Assembly (NCBI GenBank): GCA_028571685.1 | Contig: CM053156.1 | Span: 88,911,049-88,975,048, forward strand | Source of the DNA: Heterohyrax brucei | Lineage: Eukaryota > Chordata > Mammalia > Hyracoidea > Procaviidae | Direction of reading: 5' to 3' | DNA length: 64,000 bases | Shown here: positions 43,310-53,500 of the stretch, in pieces | Layout: each line of letters begins with the position of its first letter | Numbering within the stretch: position 1 is the first letter of the stretch | The notes under the pieces: generated by a model | What the model was told of the DNA's origin: nothing | Seen by the model: the letters and a program-made list of their open reading frames with translations, nothing else | Databases searched by the model: none | Made by a program: the position numbers and the translations under genes

Positions 43310-43828
43310 TCTGGTGGCAGTAGAATTCTCTCTTCCCGAGCAGGAGACCTAGGTTCTATTTCTGGCCACTGCCCCTTGTGATCAGCCACTCCCCATCATC
43401 AGTAGAGGCCTGTGCGCTGCTGTCACACTGAACAGGTTTCAGTGGCACTTCTAGACAGAGGCTGGGAAGAGAGACCTGGTGATCCACCTGGGAAGCAGGC
43501 TAGTGGAAACGCTGTGGGTCGCCCCCGTCCCCCACAGCCGTAGTGCAGGCGCTGTAGAACCAGCCAGCACTGCATATTCTGTTGTGCACAGCCCCACCAC
43601 GAGGTAGCGCTCACTTGATGGCTGCTGACCGCATTTTTGTTTTTAAAGACTGAGACTAGCCAACTGGTTGGGATGTAGGCGTTAGAAGCAGACAGCAGTG
43701 AGCATGTACTGAGTTCTGCCGTGATTCTGGGAACTGTGTGCCCTCCATCGTCACGACTCAGCTCTGCAGTGTTTACAGCAGAGAGGCAGCAACAGGTAAG
43801 AGTAAACAGATGGCGTTCGCTCTGTCCC
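43310..43828. other. Unassigned sequence
   Basis: No repeat recognised. A 141-codon minus-strand frame (43,423-43,848) has no domain and runs into the adjacent L1 fragment, so it is probably chance. Confidence 0.3.
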
Positions 43829-43829
43829 A

Positions 43830-44518
43830 ATAAAACTTTATATGACATAATAGATGAATGGTGACTGGGGTCTTAAAACCTAGAAACTTGCCATCTAAAT
43901 AGCATCGAATGGTCGCAATCCAGCTGGACCTGGGGAAAATAGAGGACATCTAGGGCAGGAGAAAAATATGAGCCCACCAGGTGGAAGGGGCCTCACGAGA
44001 CTTAGCCTGCTTCAGCACGGGACCAGAAGAACTAGATGGTGCCCGGCCACCAGCAACGACAGCCTGGATGGGGTACACAGAACAGAGCTCCAGACACAGC
44101 AGGTGATGGAGAGCAGAGTTAGAACTCTACCAAAAAACCACACTTGATGGACCTTCTGAACAGAGGGCCCCCTGGGAGTGTGGCCCCCAGACTCTCTAAC
44201 CCTAAACCGCATCCAGCACCCGGGCCAACTCCCCAGACAAAGACTGACCTAGACCGTGCAAAACACAGAGTGATGCGGGAGGCAAACAAACCTTTAAAAA
44301 TGTACATGGGATTGTTGGAGGGACACTTTGCTGGAGCCGAGTTGATTGGGTAAGGAGGGATGGACCTTTACTAAAAGATCACAGGAAGTTCTGAAAGAAA
44401 GAGGAAGTGTGCTGTCAGGTTGGGGGGGAGGGAGAGCAGCTAGAGTAGAGATGACAGTTCTGCATGTTGTATGGCAACATGATATAGACTGTAAAATTGT
44501 TCTTAATTCACAATAAAA
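43830..44518 (+). mobile_element. L1 3' UTR fragment
   Basis: 'actggggtcttaaaacctagaaacttgccatctaaatagc', 'gaccagaagaactagatggtgcccggccacc', 'gtggcccccagactctctaac' and an A-rich end (cacaataaaaagaaaa) near 44,515. Same type as the copy at 42,060 and related to the 3' UTR of the long L1 at 53,500-54,573. Confidence 0.75.
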
Positions 44519-45115
44519 AGAAAATACATAAAATAGGTGGCCAGTCCAGCAGCAGCTGACTTTTGGTCCAGAAAGATGGAGCTGAAGAGGACCGTGTATC
44601 TGCCCATCTCCACGGAAGTCATCAGTTTCAGAATCCAGTTATCACAGGGTTGTTTATTCATCGGCAACTGACACCAACCTCGCAGTTGGGGTTGCATTCG
44701 GATCAGGAGTTGGTTTTGTATTTTACACTTCCTGTAATTAGAGACCCCTCCTGGCAGACGCTTTGTTGAAATTTAAACACTAATCTTCCTCTTGGATTGA
44801 TAATGCAACAAGAAAAATCATATCAATTCTATCTTGCCACCCACGCCTTCATAGTTAACAACAGTCATTCGTTTTAAAGACAGTTGAGTCCCTCACATTT
44901 TTTTTTCACTTTTTAATTAAACGATTGGAGTAAAATTTAATTGCATTGAAATGGAGATTAACATTATGGTTTAGTAATAAAGGGGGAAAGGTCTTTCGTT
45001 TTGACTAGGGAGCTCTGGAATCCAATAAATGACAAAGTTAATTAAATAACCAGAACCAAAGGGTCTGTTTTGTTAATTCTGAAGCCTAAGTGAGATTTGA
45101 CGGCAGCCCTAGCGA
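44519..45115. other. Unassigned AT-rich sequence
   Basis: AT-rich, with several homeodomain-like cores (tttaattaaacg, gttaattaaataac) near 44,910-45,050. No recognised repeat. Candidate regulatory DNA by composition only. Confidence 0.3.
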
Positions 45116-45120
45116 AGCAG

Positions 45121-45273
45121 GGGAACTGGTGGTGCGGTGGGTAAGAGCTTGGCTGCTCACCCAAAGGTTGGCAGTTCAAATCCACCGGCAGCTTCTTGGA
45201 AACCCTCTGGGGCCGTTCTATATGACCACACAGGGTTCTTATGACTTGGAATTGACTCAGTGGCAAGATTTTA
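45121..45273 (+). repeat. AfroSINE-like SINE, forward
   Basis: Head 'aactggtggtgcggtgggtaagagcttggctgctc', B-box-like 'ggttggcagttcaaatcc', body 'cttcttggaaaccctctggggc' and tail 'ttggaattgactcagtggcaag'. Confidence 0.92.
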
Positions 45274-45517
45274 TTTTCTTAGCAAACTGGGGTTTTTGAA
45301 CTTCCAGAAAACCCAATATTTCCAACACAGGGAAAGGAAAACCCAGACCAATAAAACACGATCTCGCCTTTACTGTGTCAGTCATGAATTACTATGCATA
45401 TCCAGGAGCCAAAAATATTAACCTCTTAAATCATACGCTTATGAAGGAATGAGTCTATCTAAAACCAGCAGCCAAATTAGATTCGGTGATGGTGTCTGTC
45501 GCTGCCTAATTATAACC

Positions 45518-45593
45518 TGTCCCCTTCCTAATTAATTAAGCCACTCTCAGTCACTTGTCCCCTCCCTAATTAATTAGCCCACTCTCAGGAATC
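45518..45593. repeat. 38-bp tandem duplication with TAATTAATTA cores
   Basis: Two units begin at 45,518 (tgtccccttcctaattaatt) and 45,556 (tgtcccctccctaattaatt). Both continue with gcc(c)actctcag. Each carries a palindromic TAATTAATTA core of the sort bound by homeodomain proteins. Binding is inferred. Confidence 0.85.
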
Positions 45594-45599
45594 ACTACA

Positions 45600-45945
45600 C
45601 TGGAGAGCAGTCAGGGGGGTAGGTACTTGCTTCTAAATACCCGGCAGCCAGAAGACATACCAATCACAGACCGCTCCTGGAATCCTGAAAACACGTCTTT
45701 AGTTCGGCAAGGGAAGAAAGGAGACGGAGAAGGACAAACAGAAGTTGACTGGCACTCAGCCTCCCGTCTTTCCTGGTAGACAAACCCCGTCGGGAACCTT
45801 TCTCTCGCCTGCAGATTCATCAGCTGGTGACCGCGCGGGCTCAGCAGCCACACAGTGCCTGTGCAGACACCGTCCTACCTCACGGTCGTAAAAGCTTTCG
45901 CTATAGACAGGGTCTCCAGGAAGTGCAAACATTTCACCCGGGTGG
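45600..45945. other. Unassigned sequence
   Basis: No repeat recognised. A few CpGs lie near 45,785-45,945. Confidence 0.3.
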
Positions 45946-45949
45946 CATT

Positions 45950-46082
45950 AGCAGCAAGGTCTGGGGTTCCAGTCTTCCCAGAGGGACCTCGGAAGAATGG
46001 CTTGGTGACCTGCTTCTGAAGAATCAGCACCCCAAGCCCTCTGGGGCCAGAGCTCTGCTCTGACGTACATGGGTCATGACTG
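45950..46082 (+). repeat. AfroSINE-like SINE, long subtype, partial, forward
   Basis: B-box-like 'ggtctggggttccagtc', 'ggaagaatggcttggtgacctgcttctgaagaatcagc' middle and 'ccctctggggccagagctctgctctgacgtacatggg' body. Head and final tail are lost. Confidence 0.8.
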
Positions 46083-46089
46083 CGGAGCA

Positions 46090-46140
46090 GTATTTTATAG
46101 ATGGAGAAACTGAGGCTTCGTGAAGAAAGTCCAGGAAAAT
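46090..46140 (-). repeat. MIR fragment, reverse
   Basis: 'attttatagatggagaaactgaggcttcgtg' matches the reverse MIR core. Confidence 0.65.
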
Positions 46141-46652
46141 TTAACTTTTCTGGGTCCAAATTCACTGTAGGTGTTTTTGTCACTGTCTGTTTGGGCCGGT
46201 GGCACTCTGGATTTCCTTGCAAATCAGAGTCTGATTACAGTGTCTTCAATAAACAGCGTCTCTCGGTTCTGCTTGTGTTCCAGGCAATTGCGGCTATCGT
46301 CTCCGCTGCTTACTCAAACTAAGGTCAGCTCCTCTGTGACTGTGTCCTCCTACTCGTGACTGTCTCTGACCCAAGCAGAATTTCTTTGCCAGAAAGCAGG
46401 GTAGGGGGCTTCATACTGGGTAGGCTGCCTCAGCGCTGCCGCTGTACAACAGGGGCTTTTAACCTGGGGAGCAGTTGCTTGTTGAAGTGCTAAACTAAAG
46501 TCATCGGTAATATTCAGTCTCCTGATCACACAGACCATCGGTGCGCTGAGGGCTGCATCCTCCTCGGCTCTGAAGGCACACGCCAGATATCAGATACAGG
46601 GCCAGACTCTCCTGTTACAGTCCCGTACACAATTTCCTATAGTTCTATACTT
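46141..46652. other. Unassigned sequence
   Basis: No repeat or gene signature recognised. Confidence 0.3.
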
Positions 46653-46654
46653 TA

Positions 46655-46853
46655 TAAAGAGCCCCAAATGCACCATGGTTTAGTCCTCGGCTGCCAACCT
46701 GCAGGTTGAGGGTTCGAACCCACCCAGCAGCTCTGTGGGAGAAATACCTGACTCAGTAAACATTGTAGCTGGGAAGTCCTGTGAAGCAGTTGTTCTCTGT
46801 CCAACAGGGCTGCAGCAGTAGGACTCAGCTCGGCGGCACTCTGCAGCAACTTG
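46655..46853 (+). repeat. AfroSINE-like SINE, forward
   Basis: Head 'aaagagccccaaatgcaccatggtttagtcctcggctgcc', B-box-like 'aggttgagggttcgaaccc' and a tail of ggactcagctcggcggcac near 46,820. Confidence 0.85.
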
Positions 46854-47112
46854 AGTTTCTCATATCACTATTGTAGCCGTGTGGAGACACTGGCATCAAT
46901 GGCTTTGTTTTGCCACTTGCTACGAAAGCACAGTTGAAACAAGAGCAGGGGCCCCTGTGCCTCTCTGCTTCTGGTGCGTCCCTTGACACACATGGGCTCG
47001 TTGGGTACTTGTAATACCCGTTGAGGGAGGAGGTATATTATTAAGAGTAACCTATGGTCTGTCAGGATGGTCCCACCCTCCTCCTGTTACGGTGATGCTG
47101 TGACATCATGGC
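46854..47112. other. Unassigned sequence
   Basis: No recognised repeat or gene feature. Confidence 0.3.
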
Positions 47113-47114
47113 AC

Positions 47115-47395
47115 GTTGTTGTCAGCTGCCATCGAGTCCACTCTGATTCATGGCAATGTCGTGCACAGCAGAACACAGTGCTGCCTGTTCCTGCACCAGC
47201 CTCCTGATGGTGGCGGCACCAACCACCGTGACCCACAGCGTTTCTGTTGGCTGATTTTCAGAAGTTGACCCCCAGGCCCTTCTGCCCAGTCCGTCATGGT
47301 CTAGGTCCCCTGGAACTTTGGCAGCATCTCAGCTGCACACAGCCTGCACTGACAGGTGGGGTTAGTGGTTGTACTGGAATGTGCCGTCCCACATC
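47115..47395 (-). mobile_element. Internally deleted RTE-derived element, reverse
   Basis: 3' end on the left ('gttgttgtcagctgccatcgagtccactctgattcatgg', 'cagcagaacacagtgctgcc'), then the leader block 'ggctgattttcagaagttgacccccagg' and a decayed end near 'cactgacaggtgg'. Confidence 0.8.
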
Positions 47396-47639
47396 AACCC
47401 CTGGTGTCCTGAGTGCCTCTCAAAAATGTCCCAGTGTGGACAGCAGCAGACATAGCCACCCTGGGTATTATCCACAGTCCATGCCTCTGGAAGCTGGAGT
47501 TACATGAGGCGCTTGCTCAGGTACACAACTGATGAGCTCAGGGTTGTCTGATGCCAAAGACACTGACCCCTAACTTTCCCCTACATACCGTATGAAGGTG
47601 TGTGACTCTGGGGCAGGCACTACTGGGATCATGCAACCC

Positions 47640-47816
47640 TGAGGACTTGTGACACTGGTGGCATGTGGCCCTGGGGGCATGTGACTCTGGGGGCATGTGG
47701 CCCTGGGGGCATGTCACATTGGGCTCAAGTAACTCTGGGGACATGTGACACTAGGAGGAAGTCACACCAGAGGTGCATCACTCCAGAGGCATGTCACAAT
47801 GAGGGAATGTCAATGT
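47640..47816. repeat. 16-bp minisatellite, about 11 units
   Basis: Units of the type ggcatgtg(a/g)c(t/c)ctggg recur about every 16 bases, with the best copies at 47,660-47,725. Units diverge toward the right end. A degenerate copy may extend left to 47,600. Confidence 0.85.
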
Positions 47817-47931
47817 CTACAGCCCTCGTGATGTCCTGTCCACAGGAGGCCTGCTTACAAACTGTTAAGGCAGAGTCAGAAAGCTCCAGGAACCCACATT
47901 TTAACACAACTAAATTTTAAAAAAAAATTAA

Positions 47932-49650
47932 AAAGAGACCAAGATGGGTATCAGAAAAGACTCTGAAAGTTGCTCTTGAATGTTGAGTAGCTAAAGCAAA
48001 GTGAAGACCTGCTTAAGAAAAGCTGAACAGAAGATTTCAAAGGCAGCTTGAAAACACAGAGTATTCTGATGACACGGGCAAAGAGCTGGAGATAGAAAAT
48101 CAAGAGGGAAGAACACGCTCTGAATTTCTTAGGCTGAAAGAACTTAGGAAAAATTCCAAGCCTCAAGTTGCAATAGTCAAAGTTTCTATAGGGAAAATAT
48201 TAAACGACCCGGGAAGCATCAAAAGAAGAGGGTGGGAATACACAGAGTCACGGTACCAGATAGAATTGGCTGGCGTTTGTCCATTTCAGGAGGTAGCATG
48301 TGATGAGGGAGTCATGGGACTGAAGGAAGGGGTCTGAGGTGCACTGAAGACACTGGCAGAAAAAACAACACTCCAGGAGCTGATGGAATATCAACTGAGA
48401 TGTTTCAACAAATGGATGCAGCACTGGAAGCGCTCGTTTATCTGTGCCAAGGAAGCTGGAAGACAGCTGCCTTGCCAAATGACTGGAAGAGGTCCATATT
48501 TAAGCCTATTTCAAAGAAAAGTAATCCAACTGGATCAGGAAATTATTAAACAACATCATCAATATCAAACACAAGAAAAATTTTGCTGAAGATGACATAA
48601 AAGCAGCTGCTGCAATACATTGATAAAGAACTGTCAGAAATTCAAGCTGAATTCAGAAGAGAAAATAGAACCAGGAATATCACTGTAGATGTCAGATGGA
48701 TCCTGGCTGAAATCTGAGAATACCAGAAAGATATTTACCTGTGTTTATTGACCATGAAAGGCATCTGACTCTGTGGATCGTAGTAAATTATGGATAATGT
48801 TGATAAAAATAGGAATTTTAGAACACTTAATTGTACTCATGAGGAACCTGTACACAGATCAAGAGGCAGACATTTGAACAGAACAAGGGGACACTGCATG
48901 GCTTAAAATCAGGAAAGGTGTGTGTCAGGGTTCTATCTTTCCATAATACTTATTCAATCTGTATGCTGAGCAAATAGTCCAAGAAGGTGAACTATATGAA
49001 GAACAGGGCACCAGGATTAGAGGGAAACTCACTAACAACCTGACATATAAAGATGACACAAACTTGCTTGCTGGAAGTGAAGAGGACTTGAAACACCTAG
49101 TGATGAAGATCAGAGACCACAGCCTTCAGTATAGATTATACTTCGACATAAAGAAAATAAAAATGCTCACAATTGAACCAATAAGCTACTTCAGGAGAAA
49201 TGCAGGTAATACTGAGGTTGTCAAGGATTTCATTTTACTTGTTTGCACAATCAATGCCCACTGAAGCAGCAGTCAAAGGACATGGCATGGGGCAACTCTA
49301 CTGCAGAAGACCTCTTCAAAGTATTGAAAAGCAAAGATGTCACTGAGGACTAGGAGGTGAGCCTGACCTAAGCCACAGTATTTCCAGCCCTATCATATGC
49401 ATGCAACAGCTGGATACTGAATAAGGAAGATGGAGAAAAGAATTGATGTCTTTAAATTATTGTGTTGGTGAAGAGTACCGGACCTACCATGCATGGCCAA
49501 AAGAACAAACAAATCTCTCTTGGAAGATGTACATCCTTGCCTTAGAAGTAAAAATGGTGAGACTGTCTCACATACTTTGGACACATTATCAGGAAGACTT
49601 AGTCCCTGGAGTAGAACAGAAGGATATCACGCTTGGTAAAGTAGAGGGTC
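47932..49650 (+). pseudogene. RTE reverse-transcriptase pseudogene
   Basis: Pieces of the polymerase are readable in changing frames. Near 48,380 the MEYQLRCFNKWMQ block is visible. At 49,064-49,264 a frame begins LAGSEEDLKHLVMKIRDHS, just after the catalytic box. The box itself reads Tyr-Lys-Asp-Asp at 49,046-49,057, where this family normally has alanine in the second position. A C-terminal block is readable in the frame at 49,443-49,655. No continuous frame spans the polymerase, so it is inactive. Confidence 0.85.
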
Positions 49651-49822
49651 AATGAAAAAGAGGAAAACTATAAATGAGATGGATTGACAGAGTGCCTGCA
49701 ACAATGGACTCAAGCATAATAATAACTGTGAGGATGGTGAAAGAACAGGCAGTGTCTCATTCTGTTGTATGTAGGGTCACCAGGAGTCAGAACTGACTCA
49801 ACAGCACCTGACAATAGCAAAA
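47932..49822 (+). mobile_element. RTE LINE, 3' half with reverse-transcriptase region
   Basis: The longest RTE copy in the window. It runs from sequence just upstream of the reverse transcriptase through the 3' end, closing with 'ggagtcagaactgactcaacagcacctgac' and an A-rich tail. The 5' part, including the endonuclease, is missing. RTE elements encode one protein with an APE-type endonuclease and a reverse transcriptase. This copy is 5'-truncated and full of frameshifts and stops. A long L1 sits immediately downstream, in its A-rich tail. Confidence 0.92.
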
Positions 49823-49829
49823 ACAAAAT

Positions 49830-49844
49830 AAAAAATAGCATCAG
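49830..49844. repeat. L1 target-site duplication, left
   Basis: aaaaaatagcatcag, matching 54,574-54,588 at 14 of 15 positions. It lies in the A-rich tail of the RTE. The TT/AAAA context fits L1 endonuclease preference. Confidence 0.85.
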
Positions 49845-50673
49845 GAGGTGGAGTCAAGATGGAAGACTGAACACATGTCTCCTTAACTCCCTCTGAAAAC
49901 CAAGGCCTGAACTGATAATTAAATGGAGTCTTCTGGACACCTAGTGAGCCCTAGGACATGGCATAGGGCTGTTAATTTGGACTTCACACCACTGAACAGA
50001 AAGCCTCCTCTCTTTTGCTGTCTCCCACTCTTGGTAGCCCCCCATTTTAACTCTTTTTCTCTGTCTTAGCTGGCAGGCAGAGCTGGGACTTGACTAGTCG
50101 CTAATTGCAGACGCACAGCTGGTGGGATGGGTGGGTGAAATTGCCACATTTTGAGAGCCCGGCTTTGGACTCTGCATCTCAGCACCTTTTTCCTCTCTTT
50201 CCGCTTCAACCATTGAGTAGCATGTACTGAGGCAGGTGGAGAGCTTGTGTGGGATGCCATCTTGCTCTACCAGGATGCAGAGGTACCCACATGGAGGCCT
50301 CAGGTGTACCTAATTCCTGGGCTGGGAAGCAGCGCCTCCCCAGAGAAGAGTGCTTTTCTAGTAGAAGAGCAGTATTTTACACTGTGTCATCTATGGCTGG
50401 GGCCTGACAGCAGAAGCCAGCAGGCCAGTAGCTCTTCTGTATTTTTAACTAGTTTATAACATCTGGAGTTGGATATAGAGGTGCTTACTTCACCAACTGG
50501 GAAGACGAAACTGTACACCTGAAAACCTGACTGACATTGAAAGTTGTCAGATACCTTTTACCTTTCATTTTAAGACAGCCTAGAGAAACAGCTGCAGTCC
50601 ATCCTCACAGCATCTCTCCTAGCTTTTACTGACTCATGTTATACCTCAAAAGCAACAAGTTCTGGAGAAAAGC

Positions 50674-51640
50674 ATGACCAAGAAATCACTCATGGCTTCA
50701 GAAGGCCCCCAAAAGAAACAACCAAAGAACTTCCCAGATGAAGAAACCTTTCTGAAACTATCAGAAGGTGAATACAAAAGAATTATATATAGAGCCCTTC
50801 TAGATCTTATACAAAATGCAGCAGAGCAAAATGAAAAATTAAGCAAGCTGTTCAATCTGATGGAACACCAGTAGTCTGAACTCCAACAGATCAAGAACAA
50901 AATCAAAGACATAGAAACTTCAATTCAAAGCCAAGACAACAAAATGGAACAAATGGAAAATAGACTTTCCGACCTGGAGGACAGAGCTACTGACTCCAGC
51001 ATCTATGAGGAGAAATCAGAAAAAAGAAAGAAGAAAAATGAAGAAGCAGTAAGAAGCATGTGGGACTCTATTAAGAGGAACAATCTACAATTAATTGGAG
51101 TTCCTGAACAGGGTGAGAAACCTGAGAACACAGAGAGTATTGTGGTTGAGCTGCTGACAGAAAACTTCCCAGAAATTATGGAAGAAGAGAGTATAGATAT
51201 ATCCAAGATGCATGTCAAATGCCACTCAATGTACATCTCAAAAGAAAGACTCCAAGATATATTACAATCAAGCTTAACAAAATGAAATGTAAGCAGAAAC
51301 TCTTAAAGGCAGCAAGACTCAAAGCAAAGCTGACATTCAGAGGGAAACCCTGTAGGCTTTCATCAGATTTCTCAGCAGAAGCGATGCTGGCACAGAGACA
51401 GTGGCATGACACATTCAAAGACTTGAAGGAGAAGAACTTCCAACCAAGAATTATATATCCTGCAAAACTATCTTCTAAATATGAAAATGAAATTAAAACA
51501 GAAACTCAGAGACTTTGTAAAAACCAAACCAAAGCTACAAGAAGTACTGAAAGGAGCTCTTGTCTTTGGCTTAGAAGAACAAAACCACTAGGTTTATATT
51601 TTAGAAGCAAATTCATGACACATCTCCCTGGAAATCTACT
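50674..51640 (+). pseudogene. L1 ORF1 remnant
   Basis: ORF1 encodes the L1 RNA-binding chaperone. The start at 50,674 gives a 66-codon frame ended by a TAG at 50,872-50,874. The same phase reopens with a coiled-coil-like MEQMENRLSDLEDRA segment, then NNLQLIGVPEQGEKPENT and LLTENFPEIMEEE, typical of the RNA-binding domain. A frameshift near 51,215-51,245 moves the reading to RKTPRYITIKLNKMK and KEKNFQPRIIYPAKLS, and another near 51,500 moves it again for the last part. Recognisable along its length but not translatable as one protein. Confidence 0.88.
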
Positions 51641-52028
51641 CACTTAGGGAAGGCTCCCAACTCAATCAAACTTATAATAGTGAAAGAAATGATCCAGTGA
51701 TCATATCATGAAACCTATGGTGTTATCATATTGAAAAGAGGGATATAATACAGTCGTTATAGTCCTTCCAGATGGAGAGGAAGTTAATAAGACTGGCAGC
51801 AATTAAAACTGGGTTTACACATAATTTATTAAGGAGGATCATAGGGGCAGCCACAAAGCACAGTAAAGATGCAGCATATCAAATCAAGAAACGTAATACA
51901 AGAGTCTCAACAACTACAAAACCAACCCTGAAAAAGGTGAAAATCAACTCACAAAGAAGGAAGTCCCGCAACAGAAAAATTAATAAGAACAACAGAGAAA
52001 ACATCAACACAAAAATAAACATGTCATA
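51641..52028 (+). other. L1 inter-ORF region with basic open frame
   Basis: An 85-codon frame (51,772-52,029) rich in Lys, Arg and Asn fills much of this spacer. It ends in TAA overlapping the ORF2 start, giving the arrangement taATGaca at 52,027-52,031. This spacer is longer than the roughly 60 bases between the human ORFs. The frame may be a C-terminal extension of ORF1 out of phase, or chance. Confidence 0.5.
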
Positions 52029-52810
52029 ATGACATCACTAAGCACATACCTATCAATAATTACATTGAATGAGAATAGACTTAATGTTCCAGTAAAGAGA
52101 CATGGGGTGACATCTTGGATCAAAAGACACAACCCATCCATACGTTGCCTACAAGAAACTCACCTTAAACTTAATAGATACGAACAAACTGAAAATTAAA
52201 GGATGGAAAAATATATATCCAGTTAACAATGAACAAAGAAGAGCAGATGTGGTGATTCTAATCTCAGATAAAATAGATTTTAATGTAAAATCCACCATCA
52301 TGGACAAGGATAGATACTATCGTTGAAAGATTCAATACACAAGCAGGACTTAGTAATGTTAAATATTTATGAACCTAATATTAAAGAACCTAAATACATC
52401 GAAGAAACACTGACTACACCCAAAAATGAGATAGCTCACTTCACAATAATAGTGGGAGACTTCAACATTCCACTCTCAATACTGGACAGATAGTCTAGGA
52501 AAAAGCTCAGTAAAGACACAGAAGACCTTATTGCCACAATTAACCAACTAGACCTCATCAGCATATACAGAGCTTTCTATCCATCAGCGGACAACTATAC
52601 CTTCTTCTCCAGTGCCCATGGAACATTCTCCAGAATAGACCATGTGTTAGGACATAAAGCAATTCTCAACAAAATCCGTACCATTGAATTAATGCAAAGC
52701 ATCTTTTCAGATCATAAAGCCATAAAAGTCAAAATCAATAGCTGCAAAAACACGGATAGAAAGTGGAACTCATGGAAACTAAACAACATCTTGCTCAACA
52801 CCATGTAGAC
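52029..52810 (+). pseudogene. L1 ORF2 endonuclease domain remnant
   Basis: Starts MTSLSTYLSIITLN, the usual N terminus of L1 ORF2, and continues through an LQETHL block. GDFN-type residues appear at 52,452 on (VGDFNIP), then an SxIDHVLG block and SDHKAIK near 52,708. These correspond to the APE-type endonuclease that nicks target DNA, with the final histidine in the SDH motif. Several stops and frameshifts (for example near 52,325 and 52,490) break it. Confidence 0.85.
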
Positions 52811-52869
52811 AGACTTCAAAATCTGTCAATGAAACCACAAACTATAGAAGAGAAAATAGATGAATGAGA

Positions 52870-53500
52870 ACTACTAAGAATCAAACACTTTTGCTCATTC
52901 AAAGACTTTGTTAATAGAATTAAAAGGCCACCTACAGAATGGGAAAAAATATTTAGCAACTATATGTCAGACTGACACCTGATCTCCATAATCTATAAGG
53001 TACTACAAAATAGCAATAAGAAAAAGATAAATCATCCAATTAAGTGATGGACAAAGGAGATAGACAGACACTTCTCTAAAGAGAAGATCCAGGCAGCCAA
53101 AAAACACATGCAGACATGCTCACTATCATTAGCTACTAAAGAAATTCAAAACAACAATGAGATACCATCTCACCCCAAAAAGGTTGGTCATGATCCAAGA
53201 AAAGCAAAAGAACAAATATTGGAAAGGCTGTGGGGAGATTGGAACTCTCCTACACTGTTGGTGGGATTGCAAAATGGTGCAACCTCTTTGGAAAGCAATC
53301 TGGCACTTCCTTAAAAAACTGGATATAATAGACCATTTGACCCAGTCATTCCACTGCTTGAAATATATTCTACAGAATCAAGGCTGTGCACACAAATTGA
53401 TACATGCACACGAATGTTTATTGCAGCACAGTCCACAAGAGCAAAAAGATGGAATCAACCCAGATGCCCAGCAACAGAGGAATGGATAGGTAAACTACGG
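52870..53500 (+). pseudogene. L1 ORF2 C-terminal remnant
   Basis: Readable blocks RPPTEWEKIFSNYMSD, then RHFSKEKIQAAKKHMQTCS, then WKGCGEIGTLLHCWWDCKMV at 53,220-53,290. This is the cysteine-rich C-terminal segment of ORF2. Sequence between the endonuclease and this segment, about 700 codons in human L1, is absent. Stops and at least one frameshift interrupt it. Confidence 0.88.

Noticed and set aside
47640..47816. CRISPR array
   Set aside because: Contiguous 16-bp units with no unique spacers, in a mammalian genome. It is a minisatellite.
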